Shown: piece by piece, positions 36,738-45,848 of the stretch
How positions within the stretch are numbered: position 1 is the first letter of the stretch
Layout: each line of letters opens with the position of its first letter
Assembly: GCF_002224125.1 (NCBI RefSeq)
Contig: NZ_NCSM01000035.1
Coordinates: 175,893 to 239,892, forward strand
Origin: Streptomyces sp. NBS 14/10
Lineage (GTDB): Bacteria > Actinomycetota > Actinomycetes > Streptomycetales > Streptomycetaceae
DNA: 64,000 nt
Direction: 5' to 3'
Notes under the pieces: generated by a model
The model's database searches: none
What the model was told of the DNA's origin: nothing
The model's input: only the letters and a program-made list of their open reading frames with translations
Program-made: the position numbers and the translations under genes

Positions 36738-37355
36738 TCAGCCCTCGGTCCGCGCGCCGCCCGCCGCGCGCTCGACCAGATCCGCCCAGACCTTTCTGAC
36801 CTGCGGCTCCAGCGCCTCCAGCGGACCGTCGTTGTCGATCACCACATCGGCCACGGCCAGCCGCTCCTCGCGCGTCGCCTGGGCCGCCATCCGGGCCCGC
36901 GCCTCGTCCTCCGTCATACCGCGCAGCCGCACCAGCCGGTCGAGCTGCGTCCCGGGCGCCGCGTCGACGACCATCACCATCTCGTACAGGGGCGCCAGAC
37001 CGTTCTCGGCGAGGAGGGGGACGTCGTGGACGACGATGGCGTCCGGCCCGGCGGCCGCCTCCAGCTCGGCGGAGCGGGCGCGGACCAGGGGGTGCACGAT
37101 CGCGTTCAGCGCGCGCAGCCGCTCCGGATCGCCGAAGACGATGCCGCCGAGCTTCGGGCGGTCCAGGGCGCCGTCGGGAGTGAGGAGGCCGGGCCCGAAC
37201 TCGGCGACCACGGCCGCCAGTCCGGGCGTCCCCGGTTCGACCACCTCGCGGGCGATCCGATCGGAGTCGATCAGCACCGCTCCGTACGAGGACAGCATGC
37301 GCGACACTTCGCTCTTGCCCGCGCCGATTCCGCCCGTGAGTCCCAGCCTCAGCAT
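36738..37355 (-). CDS. coaE: Dephospho-CoA kinase
   Basis: Last enzyme of coenzyme A synthesis, phosphorylating the 3'-OH of dephospho-CoA. The 205-aa product has Walker [18 protein letters not shown] at residues 5-21. The substrate motif [17 protein letters not shown] is at about 31-47, and the lid region [24 protein letters not shown] is present. Length is normal. ATG 37355 gives MLRLGLTGG, the canonical start. It is followed upstream on the same strand by the PAC2 gene, 50 bp away. Confidence 0.97.
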   Translation of the reverse strand: MLRLGLTGGIGAGKSEVSRMLSSYGAVLIDSDRIAREVVEPGTPGLAAVVAEFGPGLLTPDGALDRPKLGGIVFGDPERLRALNAIVHPLVRARSAELEAAAGPDAIVVHDVPLLAENGLAPLYEMVMVVDAAPGTQLDRLVRLRGMTEDEARARMAAQATREERLAVADVVIDNDGPLEALEPQVRKVWADLVERAAGGARTEG

Positions 37356-37405
37356 GGGGTCAGCCTATGCGGTCCGTACCGGGCGCGGTCCAGGCCGTAC
37401 GTGGT

Positions 37406-38350
37406 CTAGGCCGTCCCATCGCCCTCCCGCTCGGCCAGGAAGCGCTCGAACTCGGCCCCCAGCTCATCCGCGGAGGGCAGCTCGACCGGCTCGGCGACCA
37501 GGCTGCCGCGGCTCTCCGCCCCGGCCACCGCGTCGTATTGGTGCTCAAGGCCGCGGACCAGCGCGACCAGGTCCTCGTCCCCTTCCGAGATCTGCCGCTC
37601 GATCTCCTCCTGGGTCTTCAGCGCCTCGTTGCGCAGCGCATGGGCCGCGCCGGGCAGTACCAGGCCGGTGGCCGCGGTGATCGCCTCCAGGGCGGTGAGC
37701 GCCGCGTCGGGGTAGGCGGAGCGGGCCAGGTAGTGCGGGACGTGGGCGGCGACGCCGAGCACATCGAGGCCGGCCTCGGCGAGCCGGTACTCGATGAGGG
37801 ATTCGGCGCTGCCGGGCACCTGGGCCTCGTCGAAGTAGCCCCGGTGACCTGGCATCAGGTCGGTGCGGTTGCCGTGGGGGGTGATGCCGACGGGACGGGT
37901 GTGCGGCACGCCCATGGGGATGCCGTGGAAGTTCACCGACAGCCGCACCCCCAGCCGCTCGATCAGCTGGCGCACGGCCACCGCGAACCGCTCCCACTCC
38001 ACATCCGGCTCGGGGCCGGAGAGCAGCAGGAAGGGGGCCGCGGTCGCGTCACGCATCAGGTGCAGCTCGATCGCGGGGGTCTCGTAGTCGGTCCAGCGGT
38101 CGCGCTTGAAGGTGAGCAGGGGGCGGCGCGCCCGGTAGTCGACGAGCCGGTCGTGGTCGAAGCGGGCGACGACCTGGTGCGGCAGGCCGTCGAGCAGCCG
38201 CTGCACGATCTGGTCGCCGGTCTCGCCAGCGTCGATGTAGCCGTCGAAGTGGTAGAGCAGCACCAGCCCGGCCGAGTCCCGGGAGGTTATCGCGTCGACT
38301 TCCGCGAGTCCGCTCGGCTCCCATGCGTACAAATCCTGCGGATCTAGCAC
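37406..38350 (-). CDS. PAC2 family protein (proteasome-assembly-chaperone-like)
   Basis: A 314-aa PAC2-domain protein, related in fold to proteasome assembly chaperone 2 and found next to coaE/rpsA in actinobacteria. It opens [21 protein letters not shown]. The conserved [45 protein letters not shown] follows, then [24 protein letters not shown], and a C-terminal acidic helical stretch ([26 protein letters not shown]). GTG 38350 is chosen because GGAGGA lies 9 nt upstream. Actinobacteria have 20S proteasomes, so a proteasome link is possible but unproven. Confidence 0.9.
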   Translation of the reverse strand: MLDPQDLYAWEPSGLAEVDAITSRDSAGLVLLYHFDGYIDAGETGDQIVQRLLDGLPHQVVARFDHDRLVDYRARRPLLTFKRDRWTDYETPAIELHLMRDATAAPFLLLSGPEPDVEWERFAVAVRQLIERLGVRLSVNFHGIPMGVPHTRPVGITPHGNRTDLMPGHRGYFDEAQVPGSAESLIEYRLAEAGLDVLGVAAHVPHYLARSAYPDAALTALEAITAATGLVLPGAAHALRNEALKTQEEIERQISEGDEDLVALVRGLEHQYDAVAGAESRGSLVAEPVELPSADELGAEFERFLAEREGDGTA

Positions 38351-38702
38351 TGTGACCGCTCCTCCTTGTGTTCCGTTTCCAGAACGTCGGGCGGCGGCGC
38401 GGCATTCCCGGCCTCCGCCCTCGACTTCGCGCCATCCGCACAACCGACTGGATCAAGACAGTACGCGGCGGGGCTCAGCGATGGCGGCATTGGGGGCGAA
38501 GGAGGCGGCGCCATGCCGCGCGGGCGTCGGCGCAGTTGGGGGAAGTCGCCCGCGAAATAGCCATGATCGCTGGCCTGTTGAGGACAGTGGGGTCCGGGGC
38601 CGCGCCGGGCGACGCGACGGCGGTGCCGCCGGACACCCTTTCGTGCATCGCGCATACTTCTCGCCGCGGGTCGAATACCGGTCACAGGGCGTCATGAAGG
38701 GG

Positions 38703-38731
38703 TTGACGCGCCCAGGTGACACCCCTAGCTT
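38703..38731 (+). promoter_or_regulatory. Candidate promoter of the truncated beta-helix gene
   Basis: TTGACG (38703-38708) and TAGCTT (38726-38731) are 17 bp apart, in the right orientation and 106 bp before the start at 38837. The rest of the 486-bp intergenic stretch from 38351 shows no gene; its left part should hold the divergent PAC2 promoter. Confidence 0.55.
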
Positions 38732-38836
38732 CGCGACCCGTCAGAGGTTCACGTTGTCGTCTCATGTTCAGCCACAAGAACATTTACGCGTCACGAAGGT
38801 GCCACCCCTGACCACGGCAGGAAGGCGGAACCCCCC

Positions 38837-39286
38837 ATGCACTCCCGCACCCCCACCCGCACGCGTGCTCTCGTCGCCGCGCCCGCCGCCGGGATCCTCG
38901 CCATGGGCGGGCTGGTCGCCGCCGGAACGGCCGCGGAGGACGGCCGTGAGCACTCCGTCCGGCCGATCCCCGTCTCCGACTCGGCCCAGCTCAAGGACGC
39001 GCTCGCGGCGGCCAGGCCCGGCGACACCATCGAGCTCGCCGACGGCACCTACCGCGGTGGCTTCGAGATCACCGCCTCCGGGACCTCCGACTCCCGGATC
39101 ACGCTCACCGGCTCCCCGAAGGCGGTGCTCACGGCGAGCGACGGCTACGGGTTCGGGCTGCACCTGGACGGCGCCTCGTACTGGACGGTCCGGGGCATCA
39201 CGGTCAACGGCGGCCGTCAGGGCATCATGATCGAGAGGGCGGAGAGCGTCACGGTCGACTCCGTGACGGTACAGGGCGGCGCCTAG
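38837..39286 (+). pseudogene. Truncated secreted right-handed beta-helix protein
   Basis: A 149-codon frame starting with a signal peptide (MHSRTPTRTRALVAAPAAGILAMGGLVAAGTAA). It then begins a parallel beta-helix/polysaccharide-lyase-like fold: AQLKDALAAARPGDTIELADGTYRGGFEITASGT, LTGSPKAVLTASDGYGFGLHLDGASYWTVRGITVNGGRQGIMIERAESVTVDSV. It stops at TVQGGA after about three coils, whereas family members run to 350 residues or more. No downstream continuation exists in any frame before the rpsA terminator. The gene seems to have lost its 3' two-thirds by deletion. A good promoter and signal peptide remain, so a short product might still be made. Confidence 0.65.
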
Positions 39287-39362
39287 CCGTCCGTGGGCCG
39301 TTCATGGGCCGTTTGCGGGCCCTTTGCGGGTCTGGGACGCGAGCCCCGACGCCTGGGCATGC

Positions 39363-39395
39363 GTAAGGCCCGCTCTCCAGGAGAGCGGGCCTTAC
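39363..39395 (-). terminator. Terminator after rpsA
   Basis: A perfect 15-bp stem pairs 39363-39377 with 39381-39395 around the 3-nt loop cag. It is 35 nt beyond the rpsA stop on the minus strand and could serve both directions. Confidence 0.85.
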
Positions 39396-39429
39396 GTCGG
39401 TCAGCGACCGTTCAGCCGGTCAGCCGAGC

Positions 39430-40932
39430 TCAGCTCTGGCCGCCGGCCAGCTTCTCGCGGAGCGCGGCCAGCGCCTCGTCCGACGCCAGGGCGCCGGAGT
39501 TGTCGGCCGACTCCGAGGAGTACGAACCGCCGCCGGACGCCTGGCCACCCTGCGCCGGGGCGGCGCCGCCCGCCTCGGCAGCGGCCTGCTCGTCGGCCTC
39601 GCGCGACTTGATGACCTGCGCCTGGTGCTGCTCGAAGCGCTGCTGCGCCTCGGCGTACTGGGTCTCCCAGGCCTCGCGCTGGGTCTCGAAGCCCTCGAGC
39701 CAGTCGTTGGTCTCGGGGTCGAAGCCCTCGGGGTAGATGTAGTTGCCCTGGTCGTCGTAGGACGCGGCCATGCCGTACAGGGTCGGGTCGAACTCGACCA
39801 CGGACGGGTCGGCACCGAAGGCCTCGTTGGCCTGCTTCAGCGAGAGGCTGATGCGGCGGCGCTCGAGGTCGATGTCGATGACCTTGACGAAGATCTCGTC
39901 GTTGACCTGGACGACCTGCTCCGGGATCTCCACGTGGCGCTCGGCCAGCTCGGAGATGTGGACCAGACCCTCGATGCCCTCGTCCACGCGGACGAACGCA
40001 CCGAACGGCACCAGCTTGGTGACCTTACCCGGGACGACCTGGCCGATCTGGTGGGTCCGGGCGAACTGCTGCCACGGGTCTTCCTGGGTCGCCTTGAGCG
40101 ACAGGGACACGCGCTCACGGTCCATGTCGACGTCCAGGACCTCGACCGTGACCTCCTGGCCGACCTCGACGACCTCGGACGGGTGGTCGATGTGCTTCCA
40201 GGACAGCTCGGAGACGTGGACCAGACCGTCGACGCCACCCAGGTCCACGAAGGCACCGAAGTTGACGATGGAGGAGACGACGCCGGAGCGCACCTGACCC
40301 TTCTGGAGGGTGGTGAGGAAGGTCTGGCGGACCTCGCTCTGGGTCTGCTCCAGCCAGGCGCGGCGGGACAGGACCACGTTGTTGCGGTTCTTGTCCAGCT
40401 CGATGATCTTGGCCTCGAGCTCCTTGCCCACGTAGGGCTGAAGGTCGCGGACGCGGCGCATCTCCACCAGGGAGGCGGGGAGGAAGCCACGGAGGCCGAT
40501 GTCGAGGATGAGACCACCCTTGACGACCTCGATGACGGTACCGGTGACGATGCCGTCTTCTTCCTTGATCTTCTCGATGGTGCCCCAGGCACGCTCGTAC
40601 TGGGCGCGCTTCTTCGAGAGGATCAGGCGACCCTCCTTGTCCTCCTTCTGGAGGACGAGGGCCTCGATCTCGTCGCCGACGGCCACGACATCGTTCGGGT
40701 CGACGTCGTGCTTGATCGAAAGCTCACGAGAAGGGATGACGCCTTCGGTCTTGTAACCGATGTCGAGCAGGACCTCGTCCCGGTCGACCTTCACGATGAC
40801 GCCGTCGACGATGTCGCCGTCGTTGAAGTACTTGATCGTCTCGTCGATCGCGGCGAGGAAGGCTTCCTCGGAACCGATGTCGTTGACCGCCACCTGCGGG
40901 GTGGTGCGGGTTGCCTCGGTGCTGCTCGTCAT
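39430..40932 (-). CDS. rpsA: 30S ribosomal protein S1
   Basis: mRNA-binding ribosomal protein of 500 aa with four S1 (OB) domains: about 35-105 (DGDIVDGVIVKVDRDEVLLDIGYKTEGVIPSREL), 120-190, 205-275 (GQVRSGVVSSIVNFGAFVDLGGVDGLVHVSELSW) and 290-360 (GQVVPGKVTKLVPFGAFVRVDEGIEGLVHISELA). Four domains are usual for actinobacteria versus six in E. coli. The last 130 residues form an acidic Gln/Ala-rich tail (AEAQQRFEQHQAQVIKSREADEQAAAEAGG). ATG 40932 (MTSSTEATRTTPQVAVNDIG) is the family start. Flanked by a strong promoter and terminator, so it is a single-gene unit. Confidence 0.98.
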   Translation of the reverse strand: MTSSTEATRTTPQVAVNDIGSEEAFLAAIDETIKYFNDGDIVDGVIVKVDRDEVLLDIGYKTEGVIPSRELSIKHDVDPNDVVAVGDEIEALVLQKEDKEGRLILSKKRAQYERAWGTIEKIKEEDGIVTGTVIEVVKGGLILDIGLRGFLPASLVEMRRVRDLQPYVGKELEAKIIELDKNRNNVVLSRRAWLEQTQSEVRQTFLTTLQKGQVRSGVVSSIVNFGAFVDLGGVDGLVHVSELSWKHIDHPSEVVEVGQEVTVEVLDVDMDRERVSLSLKATQEDPWQQFARTHQIGQVVPGKVTKLVPFGAFVRVDEGIEGLVHISELAERHVEIPEQVVQVNDEIFVKVIDIDLERRRISLSLKQANEAFGADPSVVEFDPTLYGMAASYDDQGNYIYPEGFDPETNDWLEGFETQREAWETQYAEAQQRFEQHQAQVIKSREADEQAAAEAGGAAPAQGGQASGGGSYSSESADNSGALASDEALAALREKLAGGQS

Positions 40933-41135
40933 GTGGGAAAGGGCTCCGGTTACGGACATGAAGTCGTAGGTACTGCTACGCCGGGACCCGTTACCGCACT
41001 GCAGAAGCCGGACAGCCTCGGAGGCGTTGATCTCTTCCCGAGGGATCGAAAAGCGCCTCGGTGACCGAGGGACATACAACAGATGCGAGCGCGGCCTACT
41101 CCGTCTGAGGCGCGCAGGCCCGCAGCGCAACTTGT

Positions 41136-41164
41136 AGCATACGGGGGCAGCCGGGCATGGTCAA
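41136..41164 (-). promoter_or_regulatory. Promoter of rpsA
   Basis: On the minus strand, TTGACC (41164-41159) and TATGCT (41141-41136) are separated by exactly 17 bp, a near-consensus housekeeping sigma (HrdB) promoter. It predicts a leader of about 200 nt before the rpsA start, long enough for autoregulation by S1. Confidence 0.8.
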
Positions 41165-41290
41165 TGCACGAAGAGCACACGCAGGACATTTCGCCCCAAG
41201 CCCGGCAAGTCGCACGGTCCGTGCTGCGACGCGGAGTCCAGCCGTTCCCCACAGCCACAGGTCGATACAGAGAGTACGACGACGCGCCCG

Positions 41291-42208
41291 ATGGTCCAAG
41301 AACACATGCCCCGTGCATCCGACAAGCCCGGTACGCCCGGCGCCACCGGAGATCCCCTGACTCCGACGACTCCCATGGCGAGCGAGCCGGAGGAGGAGCC
41401 CACAGCCACCCGGCGGATCGCCGGCGACGCGGAGTCCAGCCGGGCCAGCCGCGGCTGGTGGGACCGCAACGCGGACGAGTACCAGGAGGAGCACGGCGGC
41501 TTCCTGGGCGACGACCGCTTCATCTGGGGCCCCGAAGGGCTCGACGAGACCGAGGCCGGGCTGCTCGGTCCGGCTGACGGCCTCAAGGGGCTGGACGTCC
41601 TGGAGGTCGGGGCGGGCGCGGCACAGTGCTCGCGCTGGCTGGCGGCCCAGGGGGCGCGGCCGGTGGCGCTCGACATCTCGCATCGCCAGCTGCGGCATGC
41701 GCTGAGGATCGACACCGAAGCGCGTACGACCGGCCTGGGGCCGATCGCGCTCGTCCAGGCCGACGCCACGGCGCTCCCCTTCCGGGACGCCTCGTTCGAC
41801 CTCGCCTGCTCGGCGTACGGGGCGATCCCCTTCGTCGCCGACCCGGTGCGGGTGATGCGCGAGGTCCACCGGGTGCTGCGGCCGGGCGCGCGGTGGGTGT
41901 TCTCGGTGACGCACCCCATACGGTGGGCGTTCCCGGACGAGCCCGGCCCCGAGGGGCTGAGCGTCGCCGCCTCCTACTTCGACCGCACGCCGTACGTCGA
42001 GCAGGACGAGACGGGGCGTGCCGTCTATGTGGAGCACCACCGGACGCTGGGCGACCGGGTGCGGGACGTGGTGGCGGGGGGCTTCAGGCTGCTCGACCTC
42101 GTCGAGCCGGAATGGCCCGACTGGAACGACCAGGAATGGGGCGGCTGGTCCCCGCTGCGCGGGAATCTGATCCCGGGGACGGCGATCTTCGTGTGTGAGC
42201 GGGTCTGA
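41291..42208 (+). CDS. SAM-dependent methyltransferase, class I
   Basis: A 305-aa Rossmann-fold methyltransferase. The SAM-binding motif I is LDVLEVGAGAAQCSRWLAAQG (about 99-119), then VALDIS with the acidic ribose-binding residue, motif post-II LVQADATALPFRDASFDLACSAYGAIPFV, and HRVLRPGARWVFSVTHP. This resembles UbiE/COQ5-like small-molecule methyltransferases; substrate unknown. ATG 41291 is the first start; ATG 41375 (MASEPEEEPTATRRI) is an alternative, since the 28 residues between are low-complexity (Pro/Thr/Gly). Divergent from rpsA. Confidence 0.88.
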   Translation: MVQEHMPRASDKPGTPGATGDPLTPTTPMASEPEEEPTATRRIAGDAESSRASRGWWDRNADEYQEEHGGFLGDDRFIWGPEGLDETEAGLLGPADGLKGLDVLEVGAGAAQCSRWLAAQGARPVALDISHRQLRHALRIDTEARTTGLGPIALVQADATALPFRDASFDLACSAYGAIPFVADPVRVMREVHRVLRPGARWVFSVTHPIRWAFPDEPGPEGLSVAASYFDRTPYVEQDETGRAVYVEHHRTLGDRVRDVVAGGFRLLDLVEPEWPDWNDQEWGGWSPLRGNLIPGTAIFVCERV

Positions 42209-42294
42209 GGGACGGGGCGGAGGCGCGGCGGGCCCCCTCTGCTCCGCTCTGTTCCCCTCCGCTCCGGCTCCCCTCCGGCTGACAGGATGACCAG

Positions 42295-45087
42295 ATGACC
42301 GTCCGCCGTACCCCCCGCACCGACGCGCTCGAAGCCCTTCCCGTACGCGACGCCGTGCCCGCCCTGCGGCGCGCGCTCGACGACCGGGGCGCGGCGGTGC
42401 TGTGCGCCCCGCCCGGGACCGGCAAGACGACGCTGGTGCCCCTGGCGCTCGCCGGGGCGGCGGACGGCGGGCCCGTCCGGCGGGTGCTGGTCGCCGAGCC
42501 GCGGCGGATCGCGGCGCGGGCCGCGGCGCGGCGGATGGCGTGGCTGCTGGGCGAGGACGCGACGGGCGGCCGGGTCGGATTCACGGTGCGCGGGGAGCGG
42601 CGGGTGAGCCGCGAGACCGTCGTGGAGGTGGTCACCACCGGTGTGCTGCTGCAGCGGCTGCAGCGCGACCCCGAGCTCGCCGGGGTCGACGCGGTGGTGC
42701 TCGACGAATGCCACGAACGGCACCTGGACGCCGATACGGCCGCCGCCTTCCTGCTGGACGTACGGGCCACCCTGCGGCCCGACCTCTGGCTGATCGCCGC
42801 GTCCGCGACCACGGACGCGGAGGGGTGGGCCCGGCTGCTGGGCGCGGACGGCGAGGCGGCGCCGGTCGTGTCCGCCGACGGCGTGTCCCATCCGGTGGAG
42901 GTGGTGTGGGCGCCGCCCGCGCGCCCCGTACGCCCGCCGCACGGGATGCGGGTGGACCCCGCCCTCCTCGACCACGTCGCGGCGGTGGTGCGGCGGGCGC
43001 TGCGCGAGCGGGAGGGGGACGTGCTGTGCTTCCTGCCGGGCGTCGGGGAGATCGCGCGGGTCGCGGGGCTGCTCGGCGGCGCCGACGCGGAGGTGCTGCA
43101 GGTGCACGGGCGCGCCCCGGCGGCCGCGCAGGACGCGGTGCTCGCGGGCGCGGGGCCGACGGGGCGACGGCGGCGGGTGGTCCTGGCGACCTCGGTCGCC
43201 GAGTCGAGCCTGACCGTCCCGGGCGTACGGATCGTCGTGGACTGCGGTCTTGCGCGCGAGCCGCGGATGGACCACGCGCGTGGCCTGAGCGCGCTGACGA
43301 CCGTACGCGCCTCACGGGCCGCGGCCCGGCAGCGGGCCGGCCGGGCCGGGCGCGAGGCGCCGGGCACCGTCTACCGCTGCTGGCCGGAGGCCGAGGACGC
43401 CCGGCTGCCGCGCTTCCCGTCCCCGGAGATCAGCGTCGCGGACCTGACGGCGTTCGCGTTGCAGGCGGCGTGCTGGGGAGACCCCGACGCCACCGGCCTC
43501 GCGCTGCTCGACCCGCCGCCGGGCGGCGCGCTGACCGCGGCGCGCGAGGTGCTGACCGCCATCGGCGCCGTGGACGACGCCGGGCGGGCCACGGACCGGG
43601 GCACCCGCATGGCCCGCCTGGGCCTCCACCCCCGGCTCGCACGGGCCCTCCTGGACGGCGCACCCGAGGTCGGCGCGCGCCGCGCGGCAGAGGCCGTGGC
43701 CCTGCTCAGCGAGGAGCCGCCCAGGGAGTACGGCGACGACCTGGCAGCCGCCTGGCGCACCGCCCGGCGCGACACGGACGCTTACGCCGCCCGCTGGCGC
43801 CAGGAGGCCCGACGCCTCGAGAGCGCGCTGAGCGCACTGCGGTCCGCCCGCCCGGCGGGCGAGGCGGCTGGGGCGACCGGGGCGGCTGGGGGTGAGACAC
43901 CGGCGCGGGCCGGCACACCCGGCGCGGACGCGCGACACCGCGCCACGCCGGGCGCCGACACGCCGGGCGTGGACGATCGTCAACGCGCCGAGGCGGCCCA
44001 GGCCGAGGCCGGGGCCCTGGCGGCTGGGGGTGAGACACCGGCGCGGGCCGACATACCCGGCCCGGGAACGCCACACGCCGCCACGCCAGGTGCCCACGGC
44101 GTGGGTGCCGTGAGTGATGACGTCGTCGTGGGGCTGGTTGCCGCGTTGGCGTTTCCGGAGCGGGTGGGGCGGCGGCGGGGGGAGCGGGCGTATTTGATGG
44201 CGTCCGGTACCGGCGCGGAGCTCGGGGAGGGGACTCGGCTGCGGGATGCGCCGTGGCTGGCCGTGGCGGTCGCGGACCGGCCGGTCTCGGCGGCGTCGGC
44301 GCGGGTGCGGCTCGCGGCCGTCGTGGACGAGGAGACGGCTCGTATCGCGGCGTCGGCCCTGTACGAGCGGCGGGAAGAGGTGGGCTGGTCCGGCGGGGAC
44401 GTCGTGGCGCGGCGGGTGGAGCGGCTGGGGGCGGTGGAGCTGGCGGCACGGCCGCTGGCCGCGCCCGATCCGCGGCTGGTGCACGCCGCGCTGCGGGACG
44501 GGCTGCGCGGTGAGGGGCTGGGGCTGCTGCGCTGGTCCGCCGAAGCCGGCGCCCTGCGGCAGCGGCTGGCCTTCCTCCACCGCGAGCTGGGCGCCCCCTG
44601 GCCGGATGTGTCCGACCCGGCGCTGCTGGCGGAGCTGGACGCCTGGCTGGGCCCGGAGCTCGACCGGGCGCGGCGGCGGACCGACCTGGAGCGCGTGGAC
44701 GCGGGCCAGGCGCTCGCCCGGTTGCTGCCCTGGGCGACCGGGGACGCGGTGCGCTTCGACGAGCTGGCCCCCGAGCGGGTACGGGTCCCCAGCGGCTCGC
44801 GGGTGCGGGTGGACTACGGCAAGGAGCAGCCCGTGCTGGCGGTCAAGCTGCAGGAGCTGTTCGGGTGGCAGGAGACGCCCCGGATCGCGGGCGGGCGGGT
44901 GCCGCTGCTCGTACATCTGCTGTCACCGGCCGGGCGCCCCGCCGCGGTCACGGCCGATCTGGCGTCCTTCTGGCGGGAGGGGTACCGGTCCGTGCGCGCC
45001 GAGCTGCGCGGTCGGTATCCCAAGCACCCCTGGCCGGAGGACCCGGCGACGGCCGAGCCGACGCGGCGTACCAACTCCCGTCGCTGA
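42295..45087 (+). CDS. hrpB: ATP-dependent helicase HrpB
   Basis: A 930-aa DEAH-box helicase of the HrpB family. Walker A is PPGTGKTT near residue 40, the DEAH box reads VVLDECHERHLDADTAAA (DECH variant), SAT motif IAASATTDAEG and motif VI RQRAGRAGR. The C-terminal HrpB domain ends RGRYPKHPWPEDPATAEPTRR, where the family motif KHxWPEDP is conserved. A disordered insert of about 85 residues (roughly 523-607; coding 43860-44110) contains two imperfect copies of a GGETPARA...PG...TPGA unit. ATG 42295 fits family starts. Role in bacteria unclear; RNA remodelling is presumed. Confidence 0.95.
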   Translation: MTVRRTPRTDALEALPVRDAVPALRRALDDRGAAVLCAPPGTGKTTLVPLALAGAADGGPVRRVLVAEPRRIAARAAARRMAWLLGEDATGGRVGFTVRGERRVSRETVVEVVTTGVLLQRLQRDPELAGVDAVVLDECHERHLDADTAAAFLLDVRATLRPDLWLIAASATTDAEGWARLLGADGEAAPVVSADGVSHPVEVVWAPPARPVRPPHGMRVDPALLDHVAAVVRRALREREGDVLCFLPGVGEIARVAGLLGGADAEVLQVHGRAPAAAQDAVLAGAGPTGRRRRVVLATSVAESSLTVPGVRIVVDCGLAREPRMDHARGLSALTTVRASRAAARQRAGRAGREAPGTVYRCWPEAEDARLPRFPSPEISVADLTAFALQAACWGDPDATGLALLDPPPGGALTAAREVLTAIGAVDDAGRATDRGTRMARLGLHPRLARALLDGAPEVGARRAAEAVALLSEEPPREYGDDLAAAWRTARRDTDAYAARWRQEARRLESALSALRSARPAGEAAGATGAAGGETPARAGTPGADARHRATPGADTPGVDDRQRAEAAQAEAGALAAGGETPARADIPGPGTPHAATPGAHGVGAVSDDVVVGLVAALAFPERVGRRRGERAYLMASGTGAELGEGTRLRDAPWLAVAVADRPVSAASARVRLAAVVDEETARIAASALYERREEVGWSGGDVVARRVERLGAVELAARPLAAPDPRLVHAALRDGLRGEGLGLLRWSAEAGALRQRLAFLHRELGAPWPDVSDPALLAELDAWLGPELDRARRRTDLERVDAGQALARLLPWATGDAVRFDELAPERVRVPSGSRVRVDYGKEQPVLAVKLQELFGWQETPRIAGGRVPLLVHLLSPAGRPAAVTADLASFWREGYRSVRAELRGRYPKHPWPEDPATAEPTRRTNSRR

Positions 45088-45140
45088 GCCGCCGAGGTGC
45101 CGAACCGCTGAGCCGCCGAGGTCCCAAAGCCCAAGCCCCG

Positions 45141-45776
45141 TCAGCACTCGATGAGGCCGCCGAAGTCGCCCGCCCCGGGAAACGGGCGCCCGGCCGGATA
45201 CGGGGCGATCCAGACGAGCGACTGCTCGAAGGTCATATACGAGCCGCTGTCCGTACACTGGCCGACCACCAGCGCGTTCCCCCCGCAGCGCCACGCCGCG
45301 TAGTTCCACGGCGACTCGCCCTCCCCGTCGCGCACGGTGATCTCCGGCTCCCCCAGCCGCTGGGTGAACAGGGCCACGGCGGCCAGCCACTGCGCGTCGA
45401 AGTGGGCGCGGCCGGTGTCGCGTTCGAAGTGCCACTCAGGGTCGTCGGCGTGGTGCTTTTTCAGCCAGTCGATATTGCCGCTGAGCCCGCCCGTGGCCAG
45501 CTCCTCGTCGAAGTCGTCGGCCTCGTAGAAGTAGCAGAACGGCAGATGGCACTCCTCGTCCTCGACCTGTTCCTCCGGCGGCGCGGCGAACCATTCGGGG
45601 ACGACGTAGTGCCCGGTGTTGGTGGCGAAGGCGGCCGTCCAGGCGCCGTCGTCCACCGGCGTCCAGCCGAAGCGTTCGGCGGCGGCCCCGGTGGCGCCGG
45701 GCGTCCATTCCAGGCGCGCCAGTTCGACGAGCTGGTCGGCGAGTTCGGGGCTGGGCAGGCAGGTGGTGGTAGGCAT
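45141..45776 (-). CDS. Conserved hypothetical protein
   Basis: A 211-aa acidic soluble protein I do not recognise. It is rich in Trp, Glu and Asp (DDGAWTAAFATNTGHYVVPEWFAAPPEEQVEDEECHLPFCYFYEADDFDEEL). No membrane segment or signal peptide, no known catalytic motif. Five cysteines, including ECHLPFCYF and the C-terminal LIEC. It is convergent with hrpB; the 53 bp between them include two copies of ctgagccgccgaggt. ATG 45776 was taken by length. It looks like a streptomycete-type orphan protein, and composition agrees with neighbours, so it is probably real. Confidence 0.75.
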   Translation of the reverse strand: MPTTTCLPSPELADQLVELARLEWTPGATGAAAERFGWTPVDDGAWTAAFATNTGHYVVPEWFAAPPEEQVEDEECHLPFCYFYEADDFDEELATGGLSGNIDWLKKHHADDPEWHFERDTGRAHFDAQWLAAVALFTQRLGEPEITVRDGEGESPWNYAAWRCGGNALVVGQCTDSGSYMTFEQSLVWIAPYPAGRPFPGAGDFGGLIEC

Positions 45777-45848
45777 GGGCGTACGGTACGGGCGCCCACT
45801 GACAACCGGACAGCGCTGACAGACCCGGCAGACCCGGCAGCACCCACA

